From G965237725 sp965237725 (GTDB lineage: Bacteria; Pseudomonadota; Gammaproteobacteria; Arenicellales; Poriferihabitantaceae): DNA of 64,000 nucleotides. Location of the stretch: the NCBI GenBank assembly GCA_965237725.1, contig OZ250151.1:620001-684000 (forward strand). Direction: 5' to 3'. The position numbers and the translations under genes were made by a program. This document shows, in pieces, positions 9,361 through 17,939 of the stretch (positions are counted from its first letter, which is position 1; each line of letters opens with the position of its first letter). The notes under the pieces are model-generated. The model ran no database searches. It was given only the letters and a program-made list of their open reading frames with translations, and had not been told where the DNA came from.

Positions 9361-10074
9361 ATGTCAGATCAATTTGAATTAATCGCCAGAGTACGTGCCC
9401 GTTCGGGTACAAATTTGGTACGTCGATTGCGCCGTGAAGGTGATGTACCTGCTGTACTTTATGGTGGTGACAAGGATAACGTCCACATCGCAGTAAATCA
9501 TGACGTGCTGTTTCACAGTTTGGAAAAAGAAGAATTCCATTCTGCGGTAATTATCATCAATACCGATGGCAATAAAGAACAGGCGATTCTTCGTGGTGTG
9601 CAACGTCATCCGCATAAAATAAATATTCTTCATGCAGATTTCCAACGCATCGACGAAAACAAAACATTGACCATGTCCCTGCCAATTCACTTCCTGGGTG
9701 AAGATGAATGTGTTGGTGTAAAAACAGACGGCGGCATCATTTCTCACTTAATCAATGATGTTGAAGTTGTTTGTTTGCCTAAAGATTTACCTGAAGCTAT
9801 CGAGCTTGATATTACCAGTCTCGAACTAAATGAATCGTTGCACCTGTCCGATATTAAACTGCCTGAAGGGGTTAATATCACAACCCTTATGCATGGTGAT
9901 ACTGAAGAATACGACTATGCGGTTGTATCTGTATTACCACCGCGTATCGAAGTTGAGCCTGAAGACGAAGTGGTTGAAGATGGAGAATTGCTAGAAGGTG
10001 AAGAATCTGATGAAGCACAATCTGAAGGTGACGACGCGCCAACGGATTCAGCCGATAGCCAGGCAGAGAGTTAA
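9361..10074 (+). CDS. rplY: 50S ribosomal protein L25 (long, CTC type)
   Basis: Binds 5S rRNA in the large ribosomal subunit. The N-terminal about 95 residues form the 5S-binding L25 domain (RRLRREGDVPAVLYGG, then ILHADFQRID). A second TL5/CTC domain follows up to about residue 195. The last 40 or so residues are extremely acidic (Glu/Asp with Ser and Ala) and probably disordered. At 237 residues this is the long form, not the 94-residue E. coli L25. It starts 18 bp after prs, behind an A/G-rich ribosome-binding region. Confidence 0.94.
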   Translation: MSDQFELIARVRARSGTNLVRRLRREGDVPAVLYGGDKDNVHIAVNHDVLFHSLEKEEFHSAVIIINTDGNKEQAILRGVQRHPHKINILHADFQRIDENKTLTMSLPIHFLGEDECVGVKTDGGIISHLINDVEVVCLPKDLPEAIELDITSLELNESLHLSDIKLPEGVNITTLMHGDTEEYDYAVVSVLPPRIEVEPEDEVVEDGELLEGEESDEAQSEGDDAPTDSADSQAES

Positions 10075-10090
10075 ATTTATATTTCAGCTA

Positions 10091-10115
10091 TTCGGGTGAT
10101 GTAATTTCACCCGAA
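10091..10115 (+). promoter_or_regulatory. Hairpin between rplY and pth
   Basis: A perfect 9-bp stem: TTCGGGTGA (10091-10099), a 7-nt loop, and TCACCCGAA (10107-10115). It lies in the 61-bp gap between rplY and pth. No T-run follows, so it is more likely an RNA processing or partial-attenuation element than a full terminator. Confidence 0.6.
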
Positions 10116-10135
10116 ATGCAAAACGCTGACGAAAT

Positions 10136-10774
10136 ATGAAGGAATCTGGAATTGCATTAATTGCAGGACTGGGAAATCCAGGAGATCAATACACCGCAAC
10201 CCGACACAATGTCGGGTTTTGGTTTATTGAACAACTGCAGCGTGAGTTCCAGATTAATTTTTCCCTGGAAAAAAAGTTCAAAGCTGAAATTGGTCATTTT
10301 ATTCATAACGGTAATACCATACGGGTAATTGCTCCCAACACCTTTATGAACTTGAGTGGTGAGTCCATCGCACCGATGGCTTCGTTTTATCGAATCGAAC
10401 CAGCCAATATTCTTGTAGTTCATGATGAGCTCGATCTGTCTCCAGGCAGCCTACGATTGAAAGTGGGTGGTGGCCACGGTGGGCACAATGGTTTACGTGA
10501 CATTGTTTCGAAACTGGGCACGCCAGACTTTTTGAGATTGAGAATCGGCATCGGACACCCGGGCCCCAATCGCGATGTCTCTGGTTATGTACTAAAGAGA
10601 CCTCTGGTGAGCGAACAGAACACTATCGAGTCAGCAATTCAACGGGCAATCAATAACCTTCCAGACATATTGTCCGGCGATTACCAAAAAGCAATGAATC
10701 AATTGCATACCGAATCAGAGGAATCTGATTTGGACAATAACAGCACAATAGAGAGCGATCATCGTGGGGATTAA
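10136..10774 (+). CDS. pth: Peptidyl-tRNA hydrolase
   Basis: Cleaves peptidyl-tRNAs released by stalled ribosomes. The 212 residues contain the family motifs AGLGNPGDQYTATRHNVG, with the catalytic histidine at about residue 24, NTFMNLSGES, HDELDL and GGHGGHNGLRDI. The last about 20 residues are an acidic, poorly conserved tail. Its 3' end overlaps the ychF start by 11 bp, which suggests translational coupling. Confidence 0.96.
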   Translation: MKESGIALIAGLGNPGDQYTATRHNVGFWFIEQLQREFQINFSLEKKFKAEIGHFIHNGNTIRVIAPNTFMNLSGESIAPMASFYRIEPANILVVHDELDLSPGSLRLKVGGGHGGHNGLRDIVSKLGTPDFLRLRIGIGHPGPNRDVSGYVLKRPLVSEQNTIESAIQRAINNLPDILSGDYQKAMNQLHTESEESDLDNNSTIESDHRGD

Positions 10775-11858
10775 GTGCGGCATCGTCGGATTACCCAATG
10801 TGGGTAAATCTACATTGTTTAATGCCCTTACCCGATCGAGCATCGCCCAGGCTGCAAATTATGCATTCTGCACCATCGAACCCAATGTCGGCATGGTTGA
10901 AGTCCCCGATCCAAGGTTAACCAACCTGGTTGAAATCGCCCAATCACAAAAAGTGATTCCAACAACGGTCGAATTCGTGGACATCGCCGGGCTGGTTGCC
11001 GGTGCGTCCAAAGGTGAAGGCCTGGGTAATCGGTTCCTGGCCCACATTCGTGAAGTTGATGCCATCGCCCATGTGGTCCGTGGATTTGAAGATGAAAATA
11101 TAAGCCACGTGTCTGACAAAATTGACCCCGCATCAGATATTGAAATCATCAATACTGAGTTGATGCTGGCTGATATGGAAACGGCGGATAAGGCATTGCA
11201 ACGCGCAGAAAAGGCCAGCAAATCTGGGGATAAAGAACAACTGGCCCTGGCGGCACTGATCGCAGGAGCAAAAGTACATCTGGAAGATGGTAAAACATTA
11301 TCGACCATGGAATTGGACAAAGATGCAAAACAACTGCTAAAGCCATTATGTTTTTTAACCATTAAGCCAACTCTGTATATCGCAAATGTGAGTGATGATG
11401 GATTTGAAAATAATCCCCACCTCGATACCGTAAGAGAAATTGCAAAAAAGGAGTCTGCCCCGGTGGTGGCCATCTGCGCATCTATCGAGCAAGAGATATC
11501 TGAACTTGGCAGTGAGGATGCAGAAATATTTTTGAGTGAAATGGGGTTGGAGGAGCCCGGATTGAATCGCGTCATTCGCGCCGGATACGAATTATTGGGT
11601 TTGCAGACCTATTTTACTGCCGGGCCAAAAGAAGCGAGGGCGTGGACTGTGAAAATTGGCGCCACCGCCCCCCAGTCTGCAGGGGTGATTCACACCGACT
11701 TCGAACGGGGTTTTATTTGCGCCGAGACTATCGCCTATGATGACTACATAAAATATAATGGCGAGCATGGGGCGAAGGAGGCGGGTCGCCTGCGTCTGGA
11801 AGGAAAAGAATATATTGTGCAGGACGGCGATGTTGTGCATTTTCGCTTTAACGTATAG
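10764..11858 (+). CDS. ychF: Ribosome-associated ATPase YchF
   Basis: An Obg-family P-loop protein that binds ribosomes and hydrolyses ATP in preference to GTP. The Walker A motif is GLPNVGKST (about 9-17). The usual GTP-specifying NKxD motif is replaced by NVSD (in YIANVSDDGF), as expected for an ATP-using YchF. The C-terminal TGS-like domain ends with VQDGDVVHFRFNV. It has 364 residues and a GTG start inside the end of pth, giving the family N-terminus MGIKCGIVGL. It closes the prs-rplY-pth-ychF run. Confidence 0.95.
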   Translation: MGIKCGIVGLPNVGKSTLFNALTRSSIAQAANYAFCTIEPNVGMVEVPDPRLTNLVEIAQSQKVIPTTVEFVDIAGLVAGASKGEGLGNRFLAHIREVDAIAHVVRGFEDENISHVSDKIDPASDIEIINTELMLADMETADKALQRAEKASKSGDKEQLALAALIAGAKVHLEDGKTLSTMELDKDAKQLLKPLCFLTIKPTLYIANVSDDGFENNPHLDTVREIAKKESAPVVAICASIEQEISELGSEDAEIFLSEMGLEEPGLNRVIRAGYELLGLQTYFTAGPKEARAWTVKIGATAPQSAGVIHTDFERGFICAETIAYDDYIKYNGEHGAKEAGRLRLEGKEYIVQDGDVVHFRFNV

Positions 11859-11947
11859 CCTTATCTGATAAGGCATAAATTCACTAGACGATCATTTCTC
11901 TTAGCTACGAAAAAATCGAATCAGCCCTGGACGAGTACCTCGATCCA

Positions 11948-14011
11948 GTGCTGTCTTCACGACGTACCTCACACGAGCTTGCAAAAGGCCTGACTACCCT
12001 TCCCGTGGAACACCAGGAATTTGCCCTCCACTGGACCGACGTCATTCGCAAGTCCAATGCTGAGATGGCTTTTCAATTTGTCAGCCGCGTGCCCCTGGCA
12101 TTAAAACTCATGGAACTTGAAGGCACGCGATCCTGGCTGTTGCATGCCATGGATATTTACGACAAGGAAGGTTTGTATCCCGGAAGCGCTGCATTCGAAA
12201 ACATCGAAGCGTTTGCCCGAGACTATCGTTTAAGCCACATCACCGTTACCCTGGAACAGGTGCGAGGTATACTGGAAACCATTATTTGTGGTCTGGCTGG
12301 TCGCAGCCTGAATCTGGAAGCTGGAAATTGCCTGTTTACTGATACCGAAACCCTGTACCTGCCCGGGGCGATCAATCGTTTCAACGATCGCGAAAAAAAT
12401 TTTCAGCTGTACAAAGTAATGGCGGTACACCTATGGGCCCAGACCTGGTTTGGCACATTTAAAAGACCCAGTCCAGACTCGCCGAATTTGAGTGAAATTT
12501 TGGGCGGATATGAAGACAATGGCCGGGCATTGCGCCTGTTCAACCTTCTTGAAACCTATCGTTTGAATGCCTGTATCCATCGGGAGTTACCTGGACTTGG
12601 CCGTGAAATGTTGACCCTGGATTCTCCTGCTCCCATCCAGGATGCAACCTGGAAAACCATTATTGAAAATCTCGAATCCACCGAAGCCACGGTATTCCAT
12701 ACCCTGGAGGCAACTGCCCAGCTTTATGAATTACAAATGCCCTGGCCCGATGGGTTTTTATTCGCCAGTGGATACAACCTGGATGCCACAGAGCTGACCA
12801 TGGCCCAACGGGCGGAACTCGAAAAGCTATCGCTCCAGGATGCGTTAACCGAACTACTAGAAGCACAAAAACCCCAGGGCGAAACTGACCCAAAAGATGC
12901 ATTGAACCCCCAGGACCCAAATCTGGAATTGAATGCGAATCCCGATGGTTCTCCACAACTTAACCTGGATGGTGAACCCATACCCCTATCCCCGGACATT
13001 GAAAGCCTGCTGGAATCCATGTTGCAGGATTTTGACAATATCCCCGAGGACTGGCTGGTGCCTTCCAATGACGGTGAATATGTTGATCCAAACAAATCCA
13101 AAAATAATGATGATGGATCCAAAACAACCCGTCATGAAGAGGGTGCTTTTTTGTACGACGAATGGGATTACCGCAGACAAACCTACAGAAAAAACTGGTG
13201 CGTGCTGCGGGAGATGGACACCCACCCCTACTACGATGACTTTGCTGAAACCACACTGGAGCGATATGCCCATCTTGTTGGTGATATCAAAAAACATTTT
13301 GAAGCCCTGCGAGGTGAGGACAAACTTCTGAAAGGCCAGCCAACTGGGGATAATATCGATCTCGACGCATTGGTCACGGCCTGCGCGGATATGAAAACCG
13401 GTGTAGAGATGACCGATCGGTTATACACCCATATGCGCAAACAGGAACGAGATTTAGCGGTGATATTTATGGTCGATGTCAGTGGATCGACTAAAGGCTG
13501 GATAAATGACGCGGAACGGGAAAGTTTGATTCTGTTATGTCAGGCCCTGGAAATATTAGGGGATCAATACGCCATTTATGGATTTTCCGGAATGACTCGC
13601 AACCGCTGCGAAGTCTACAAAATTAAAACATTTGAACAAAATTATGACATAGATGTTCGAGCACGAATCAGCGGCCTGCGACCTCAGGATTACACCAGAA
13701 TGGGAGTTACCATTCGCCACCTGACTCATCTGCTTAACCAGGTCGAAGCGCGAACCCGGATACTCATTACCCTTTCCGATGGAAAACCCGATGACTACGA
13801 TGGCTATCGAGGGGAATATGGTATCGAAGATACCCGTCAGGCCTTGCTGGAGGCACGTCATACCGGAATTCATCCATTTTGCATAACCATCGATACCGAA
13901 GCTGAGGACTATCTGCCACACATGTACGGCCACGCCAGCTTTGTTGTGGTTGACGAAGTCCGGAAATTGCCGTTGAAGGTTGCCGATATCTACCGCCGAC
14001 TGACCACGTAA
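11948..14011 (+). CDS. VWA-domain protein, NorD/CbbO-like
   Basis: A 687-residue protein resembling NorD and CbbO, which act with MoxR-type AAA+ ATPases to mature or reactivate metalloenzymes. An N-terminal helical region (to about 300) is followed by an acidic, Asn/Asp/Pro-rich linker (about 300-390). A C-terminal von Willebrand factor A domain has an intact metal-ion site (MVDVSGSTKG near residue 508, later TLSDGKPDDYDG). The coordinate given starts at a GTG. The same frame stays open upstream to 11888 and encodes plausible family sequence (YEKIESALDEYLDPV), so the real start may be an unusual ATC or ATT near 11891-11896. No norQ or cbbQ partner is adjacent; the nearest AAA+ gene is cobS-like at 16.4-17.4 kb. 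The substrate is unknown. Confidence 0.8.
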   Translation: MLSSRRTSHELAKGLTTLPVEHQEFALHWTDVIRKSNAEMAFQFVSRVPLALKLMELEGTRSWLLHAMDIYDKEGLYPGSAAFENIEAFARDYRLSHITVTLEQVRGILETIICGLAGRSLNLEAGNCLFTDTETLYLPGAINRFNDREKNFQLYKVMAVHLWAQTWFGTFKRPSPDSPNLSEILGGYEDNGRALRLFNLLETYRLNACIHRELPGLGREMLTLDSPAPIQDATWKTIIENLESTEATVFHTLEATAQLYELQMPWPDGFLFASGYNLDATELTMAQRAELEKLSLQDALTELLEAQKPQGETDPKDALNPQDPNLELNANPDGSPQLNLDGEPIPLSPDIESLLESMLQDFDNIPEDWLVPSNDGEYVDPNKSKNNDDGSKTTRHEEGAFLYDEWDYRRQTYRKNWCVLREMDTHPYYDDFAETTLERYAHLVGDIKKHFEALRGEDKLLKGQPTGDNIDLDALVTACADMKTGVEMTDRLYTHMRKQERDLAVIFMVDVSGSTKGWINDAERESLILLCQALEILGDQYAIYGFSGMTRNRCEVYKIKTFEQNYDIDVRARISGLRPQDYTRMGVTIRHLTHLLNQVEARTRILITLSDGKPDDYDGYRGEYGIEDTRQALLEARHTGIHPFCITIDTEAEDYLPHMYGHASFVVVDEVRKLPLKVADIYRRLTT

Positions 14012-14108
14012 TTTTGTCCGGCACCGCCCAACGAAATACTAGAGGCAGAATTTACATGTAACAATCTTATGGTTGGCCTCAGTTGTTCTGATTAACCGAC
14101 CCCAAAAA

Positions 14109-14138
14109 TTGACGTATCATATTTGCTGTAATTTTAAT
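14109..14138 (+). promoter_or_regulatory. Possible sigma70 promoter for the GlcG-like gene
   Basis: TTGACG (14109-14114) is followed after 18 bp by TTTAAT (14133-14138), 12 bp before the ATG at 14150. That spacing leaves almost no 5' leader, so the real promoter may be shifted. Confidence 0.3.
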
Positions 14139-14149
14139 CAGTATGATAT

Positions 14150-14587
14150 ATGAAAACGGTATCAAAACTTACTCTGGAAGATGCAAATATAATTGTTGCT
14201 GGATGCCTGGAAAAAGCGCTGGAAATCGGCGTTGATATGGATATCGCAGTGACCGACGACGGCGGAAACCTGCTTGCATTCCAGAGAATGGACGATGCTC
14301 GAATAACCAGCATCGAAATTGCATTAAACAAATCATTTACCGCTTCCGCTGCGCGAAAATCAACCCGGGATTACGGCAATGTCAGCGGACCAGGGCAACC
14401 TACTTTTGGCATAAACGCCAGCCATCAGGGGCGCTTTTCAACAATTGCTGGCGGTCTACCGATTTTTATTGATGATTTCATCGTCGGCGGTGTGGGTTGC
14501 AGTTCGGGCACCCCGGATCAGGATGAATTGGTTTCCCAGGCCGGTGTGGACAAATTTCTGGCATCCCTCCATGTAAAGTCAGCGTAA
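14150..14587 (+). CDS. GlcG/HbpS-family (DUF336) protein
   Basis: A 145-residue single-domain protein of the GlcG/HbpS family, which includes a heme-binding extracellular sensor partner and proteins of unknown role encoded beside oxidoreductases. Family features are the N-terminal helix (LTLEDANIIVAGCLEKA), the strand DIAVTDDGGNLLAFQRMDDA, and GGLPIFIDDFIVGGVGCSSGTPDQD. No signal peptide is visible, so it is probably cytoplasmic. It sits alone on this strand between the NorD-like gene and the convergent cobT-like gene, between two VWA proteins that handle metalloenzymes. Heme or cofactor binding is a family-level guess. Confidence 0.8.
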   Translation: MKTVSKLTLEDANIIVAGCLEKALEIGVDMDIAVTDDGGNLLAFQRMDDARITSIEIALNKSFTASAARKSTRDYGNVSGPGQPTFGINASHQGRFSTIAGGLPIFIDDFIVGGVGCSSGTPDQDELVSQAGVDKFLASLHVKSA

Positions 14588-14635
14588 GTTTTTCTCAGAA
14601 CGCTAACTTTAAAAAAAGAAATACTTACATCACCT

Positions 14636-16351
14636 TTAGTCATCCAGACCATGGTGTGGGGTCGCTGAAAACAAATGCTCCAGGGCCTTAAACGCCCGAT
14701 TTCCCAGCGTGCCGGTCAAATCAAGGGTTATCGCCTGCTCAAAAAACTCCTCCATATCCAGGCCAATACCTATGGCTTTTAACTCAATATCCCCTGATCG
14801 CTCTATAGACCCAACCACGTTTTTCATATGCCGCTCCAGAAAAAACGCATCGTTGTAATTGCTGGTTGCACTATCCATGGGTGCTCCATCAGAAATCATC
14901 ACCAGGCATTTACGGGATTCAATTCTGTTACGTAATCTTGTTGCGGCCCATTGCAGAGCTTCACCATCGAGGCCTTCCCTGAAATGGGTTGGGTTCATTA
15001 AAGAAGATATAGAGTATCGACTGCGTCTCCAGCTTGATGCCATATCCTTGTAAACAATATGCAATCGGTCGTTCAAACGGCCTGGCATATCCGGTGCACC
15101 TTGTTGCCTCCAAACCTTTACTGATTCTCCTCCGGTCCATCCCCGGGTTGTAAAACCCAAAATTTCGGTGGTAATGCCCGCGAGTTCTAAAGCGCGGCAA
15201 TATATATCGACCAGTATGGTAACCGCTTCAAAGCGCTGACGTTTCATCGAACCTGAATTATCAATTAAAAACGTGATTGCAGTATCGCAATAGGGGACCT
15301 GCTTCTCCTGTTTAAAGACTCGGCTATAACCCGGCCGCGATACAATTTGACTGAGGCGCCTGCCATCGATAACCCCTTCTTCTTCACCATCGTGCCAGCC
15401 CGCACGTTGTTCTATGGCAAATAACTGTTTCAGGCGTTGAGCCAGCCTGGGCACACTGATTGCCTGGGCAGCAATCAATTGATCCAGCTTTATCCTCAGC
15501 TCCCGGCGTTGCTCCTGACGATACAGATCATTACCGTTGATTTGTTTGTCATAGTCACTGCAATAAATTCGATAATCTGACTCCGCAATGTTTTTCCAGT
15601 CCATAGAATTTCCCGTTGCGTTATCTGATTCAACATAATGATCATCCTGGTCATCTACAGGGGGTAACAAGTCACGGTCTCGCAGGGCAGACAAATGTTT
15701 TTCAACCAGTTCATTGCCCATAGATTTGGCAATTTCATTTATGGCCTCGGCAATACTCAGTGCGATTCTAGAAAATTCAATTTGACTGGTGCGCAACTTC
15801 CGCAGTAGTGCCAAGTCATCACCAATCACAGGACCGAGTCGATAGCGAACGGATTCGATTGTCGCATCGACTTCTTCCTCCAGCATTTGATTATTGAAAC
15901 GCGCACGAACGATGTGAGTAACGCTGTAGATTAGCAAGCCCAGCTCGTTTTCTATGAGCCCATCACCCCGGCACTGTCGACACCATTGATCAAATGAAAA
16001 TTTAAGATTGCTGTGTAATCCGATGAGACCATGGTTTGCCAGAGATTCGCATCTCAATTGCTCCAGGGTATCGAAAACCAGTTTGGCAACGGGTTCTTCT
16101 GGCATCAAACGTTGATGTAAAGCTTTATCGCTATGAACCAGCCTCAGCGCAATGGCGTCGGCGACACCGCGACAACGTTGTATGGGGTCGGTTAGAACGT
16201 CCAGAGCGAGATGGGGAACCCGCAACGACACTCGGCGACCTTCGAGGAACAATTGCTGGTGCCGGAATTCCGCTCGCGGGTATGCGGATATGGCGCGAAT
16301 AGTTGCGCCGCAATGACGCTCGATTCGTCTTCGACGAACTTGCTCGTTCAT
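14636..16351 (-). CDS. cobT: CobT-like VWA protein (cobaltochelatase subunit family)
   Basis: Resembles CobT, the VWA subunit that pairs with the AAA+ protein CobS to drive the large chelatase subunit CobN. The 571 residues comprise a long N-terminal helical region and a C-terminal VWA domain with an intact metal site (FLIDNSGSMKRQ near residue 365, then MISDGAPMD). It lies downstream of the cobS-like gene on the same strand, 74 bp apart. No cobN and no other cobalamin gene occurs in the window. The pair may therefore serve true cobalt insertion with a remote CobN, or maturation of another metalloenzyme. The symbol marks family, not proven function. Confidence 0.8.
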   Translation of the reverse strand: MNEQVRRRRIERHCGATIRAISAYPRAEFRHQQLFLEGRRVSLRVPHLALDVLTDPIQRCRGVADAIALRLVHSDKALHQRLMPEEPVAKLVFDTLEQLRCESLANHGLIGLHSNLKFSFDQWCRQCRGDGLIENELGLLIYSVTHIVRARFNNQMLEEEVDATIESVRYRLGPVIGDDLALLRKLRTSQIEFSRIALSIAEAINEIAKSMGNELVEKHLSALRDRDLLPPVDDQDDHYVESDNATGNSMDWKNIAESDYRIYCSDYDKQINGNDLYRQEQRRELRIKLDQLIAAQAISVPRLAQRLKQLFAIEQRAGWHDGEEEGVIDGRRLSQIVSRPGYSRVFKQEKQVPYCDTAITFLIDNSGSMKRQRFEAVTILVDIYCRALELAGITTEILGFTTRGWTGGESVKVWRQQGAPDMPGRLNDRLHIVYKDMASSWRRSRYSISSLMNPTHFREGLDGEALQWAATRLRNRIESRKCLVMISDGAPMDSATSNYNDAFFLERHMKNVVGSIERSGDIELKAIGIGLDMEEFFEQAITLDLTGTLGNRAFKALEHLFSATPHHGLDD

Positions 16352-16369
16352 CGAATAGTTCTACTCATA

Positions 16370-16420
16370 AACACGATAAGTGCAGGAACACGATAAGTGC
16401 AGGTACACGGCAATAACAGG
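16370..16420. repeat. 17-bp tandem repeat between cobS and cobT
   Basis: Three consecutive 17-bp units. The first two are identical (AACACGATAAGTGCAGG at 16370-16386 and 16387-16403); the third is diverged (TACACGGCAATAACAGG, 16404-16420). They fill most of the 74-bp gap between the cobS-like stop and the cobT-like start. Slippage duplication is the simplest origin, but the unit also widens the gap and could alter coupling between the two genes. Confidence 0.75.
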
Positions 16421-16425
16421 GCCAA

Positions 16426-17409
16426 CTACAGGGCCAATGCGATTGAGTATTCGAGTTCTTCACCAAATGCTCGTTGGTAGTATTCAGCAATAATTGATCG
16501 CTCAGCGTCATCACATTTATTTAAAAATGATAATCGAAATGCCAATCCGATATCATCAAAAATTTCCATATTTTCCGCCCAGGTGATTACCGTACGTGGC
16601 GACATCACCGTTGAGATATCACCTGCGGCAAACCCCTTTCGGGTCAAATCCGCTACGGTTACCATTGACTCCACCATGGCTTTTTTCTCATTGAAAGCCG
16701 GGACCTGAGCAATAACAATAGCCATTTCATCTGCTAGAGACAGATAGTTCAATGTCGACACGATATTCCAGCGATCAACCTGGGCCTGGTTCAACACCTG
16801 CGCACCGTGGTACAGCCCATTTAAATTTCCAAGCCCCACGGTGTTTGCAGTTGCGAACAACCGAAATGCGGGGTGGGGACGAATTACCCGGTTTTGATCG
16901 AGCAGGGTAAATTTACCATCCCGCTCCAGGATACGATGAATCACAAACATGACGTCGGGGCGACCGGCGTCAAATTCGTCAAATATTATTGCCACTGGAC
17001 GCTGCAATGCCCAGGGAACAATACCTTCCTGAAATTCGGTGACCTGTTTTCCGTCACGAACCACAATGGTGTCTCTACCAACCAGATCCAGTCGACTGAT
17101 ATGGCCATCGAGGTTGACCCGGATACAGGGCCAGTTTAATCGAGCGGCTACCTGTTCGATGTGAGTTGATTTCCCGGTACCATGAAAACCCTGGACCAGC
17201 ACCCTGCGATTGTTGGTAAATCCAGCCAGAATAGCCAGGGTCACGTCATGATTAAAACAATAAGACGGATCGATTTCTGGAACATGTTCATCTCTTTCAC
17301 TGAATCCCGGAACTTCCAAATCAATGTCCATGGCAAATGCGGTTCTCACCGATACCATAGTATCCGGAATCAACTCGGGTTTATTGGGCTCTAAATTATG
17401 GACCGTCAT
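16426..17409 (-). CDS. cobS: CobS-like AAA+ ATPase (MoxR clade)
   Basis: AAA+ motor of the CobS type. From the ATG at 17409 (MTVHNLEPNKPELIP) it has 327 residues. Walker A is GFHGTGKST at about 74-82, Walker B is AIIFDEFDAGRPDV, and sensor 1 is FATANTVGLG. The segment VPEIDPSYCFNHDVTLAILAGF before Walker A is typical of CobS (given here as family context only). The frame stays open upstream to 17475, but that extension looks unconserved. It partners the downstream CobT-like VWA protein; a CobN catalytic subunit is not in the window. Upstream on the same strand lie the GFA, enolase, GH3 and hydroxylase genes. Confidence 0.88.
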   Translation of the reverse strand: MTVHNLEPNKPELIPDTMVSVRTAFAMDIDLEVPGFSERDEHVPEIDPSYCFNHDVTLAILAGFTNNRRVLVQGFHGTGKSTHIEQVAARLNWPCIRVNLDGHISRLDLVGRDTIVVRDGKQVTEFQEGIVPWALQRPVAIIFDEFDAGRPDVMFVIHRILERDGKFTLLDQNRVIRPHPAFRLFATANTVGLGNLNGLYHGAQVLNQAQVDRWNIVSTLNYLSLADEMAIVIAQVPAFNEKKAMVESMVTVADLTRKGFAAGDISTVMSPRTVITWAENMEIFDDIGLAFRLSFLNKCDDAERSIIAEYYQRAFGEELEYSIALAL

Positions 17410-17493
17410 GGGTAATATTAACTGGAATAAAAAACCGCTGAATTGTAACGATTTTACCGTCGCATTTGCAGTCAAATGTGGGGAGAGACCGAT

Positions 17494-17916
17494 TTATGTG
17501 GGTATTGCTTTTTCATGCACAACCACGCTATCCGGGTACTGCATGTCCGGCCTGGCGGATTCGGTCCAAATATGAGCCTGGATATCAAACCAGTTTGGAT
17601 TGTCATAATTACCCCCAGCGATGCCCCGAACTCCGGGGCGCAATTCCAATGTCCAGGTAACGGTGCAGCCACATTTTGGACAGAACTCGTTACGCAGCCA
17701 ACGACCACTTTCTGCAGAATGAAACTCAAAAATACCAAGCTCACCCTGCAAAATTTCAACATCGCTTTCATCAAAATATACGCCAATACCATAGGCACCG
17801 CCGGTACGTTGTTTACAGGTGCGACAATGGCATGCGATGACCCGCGCGGGTTGATCGGAAGTGGCAAACCGAACGGCACCGCATTGGCAGCCGCCCTGGT
17901 GTTTTCTGTCTGGCAT
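17494..17916 (-). CDS. GFA-domain zinc protein
   Basis: A 140-residue protein with the fold of the glutathione-dependent formaldehyde-activating (GFA) family. The zinc-binding cysteines are in place: C10 and C12 (GGCQCG), C29, C31 and C34 (CHCRTC), and C79 and C82 (FCPKCG). Many members have no shown link to formaldehyde, so that activity should not be assumed. It starts 23 bp after the enolase-superfamily gene and ends 84 bp before the cobS-like start, all on one strand. Confidence 0.85.
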   Translation of the reverse strand: MPDRKHQGGCQCGAVRFATSDQPARVIACHCRTCKQRTGGAYGIGVYFDESDVEILQGELGIFEFHSAESGRWLRNEFCPKCGCTVTWTLELRPGVRGIAGGNYDNPNWFDIQAHIWTESARPDMQYPDSVVVHEKAIPT

Positions 17917-17939
17917 GGTTATGAACCTCTTTTAATAAG

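Noticed and set aside
10859..11575. 238-codon minus-strand open frame
   Set aside because: Lies wholly opposite ychF; the serine-rich composition is typical of a shadow of a conserved gene.
12724..13122. 132-codon minus-strand frame over the NorD-like gene
   Set aside because: Antisense to the acidic linker of the VWA protein; serine/glycine-rich composition results from reading that linker backwards.
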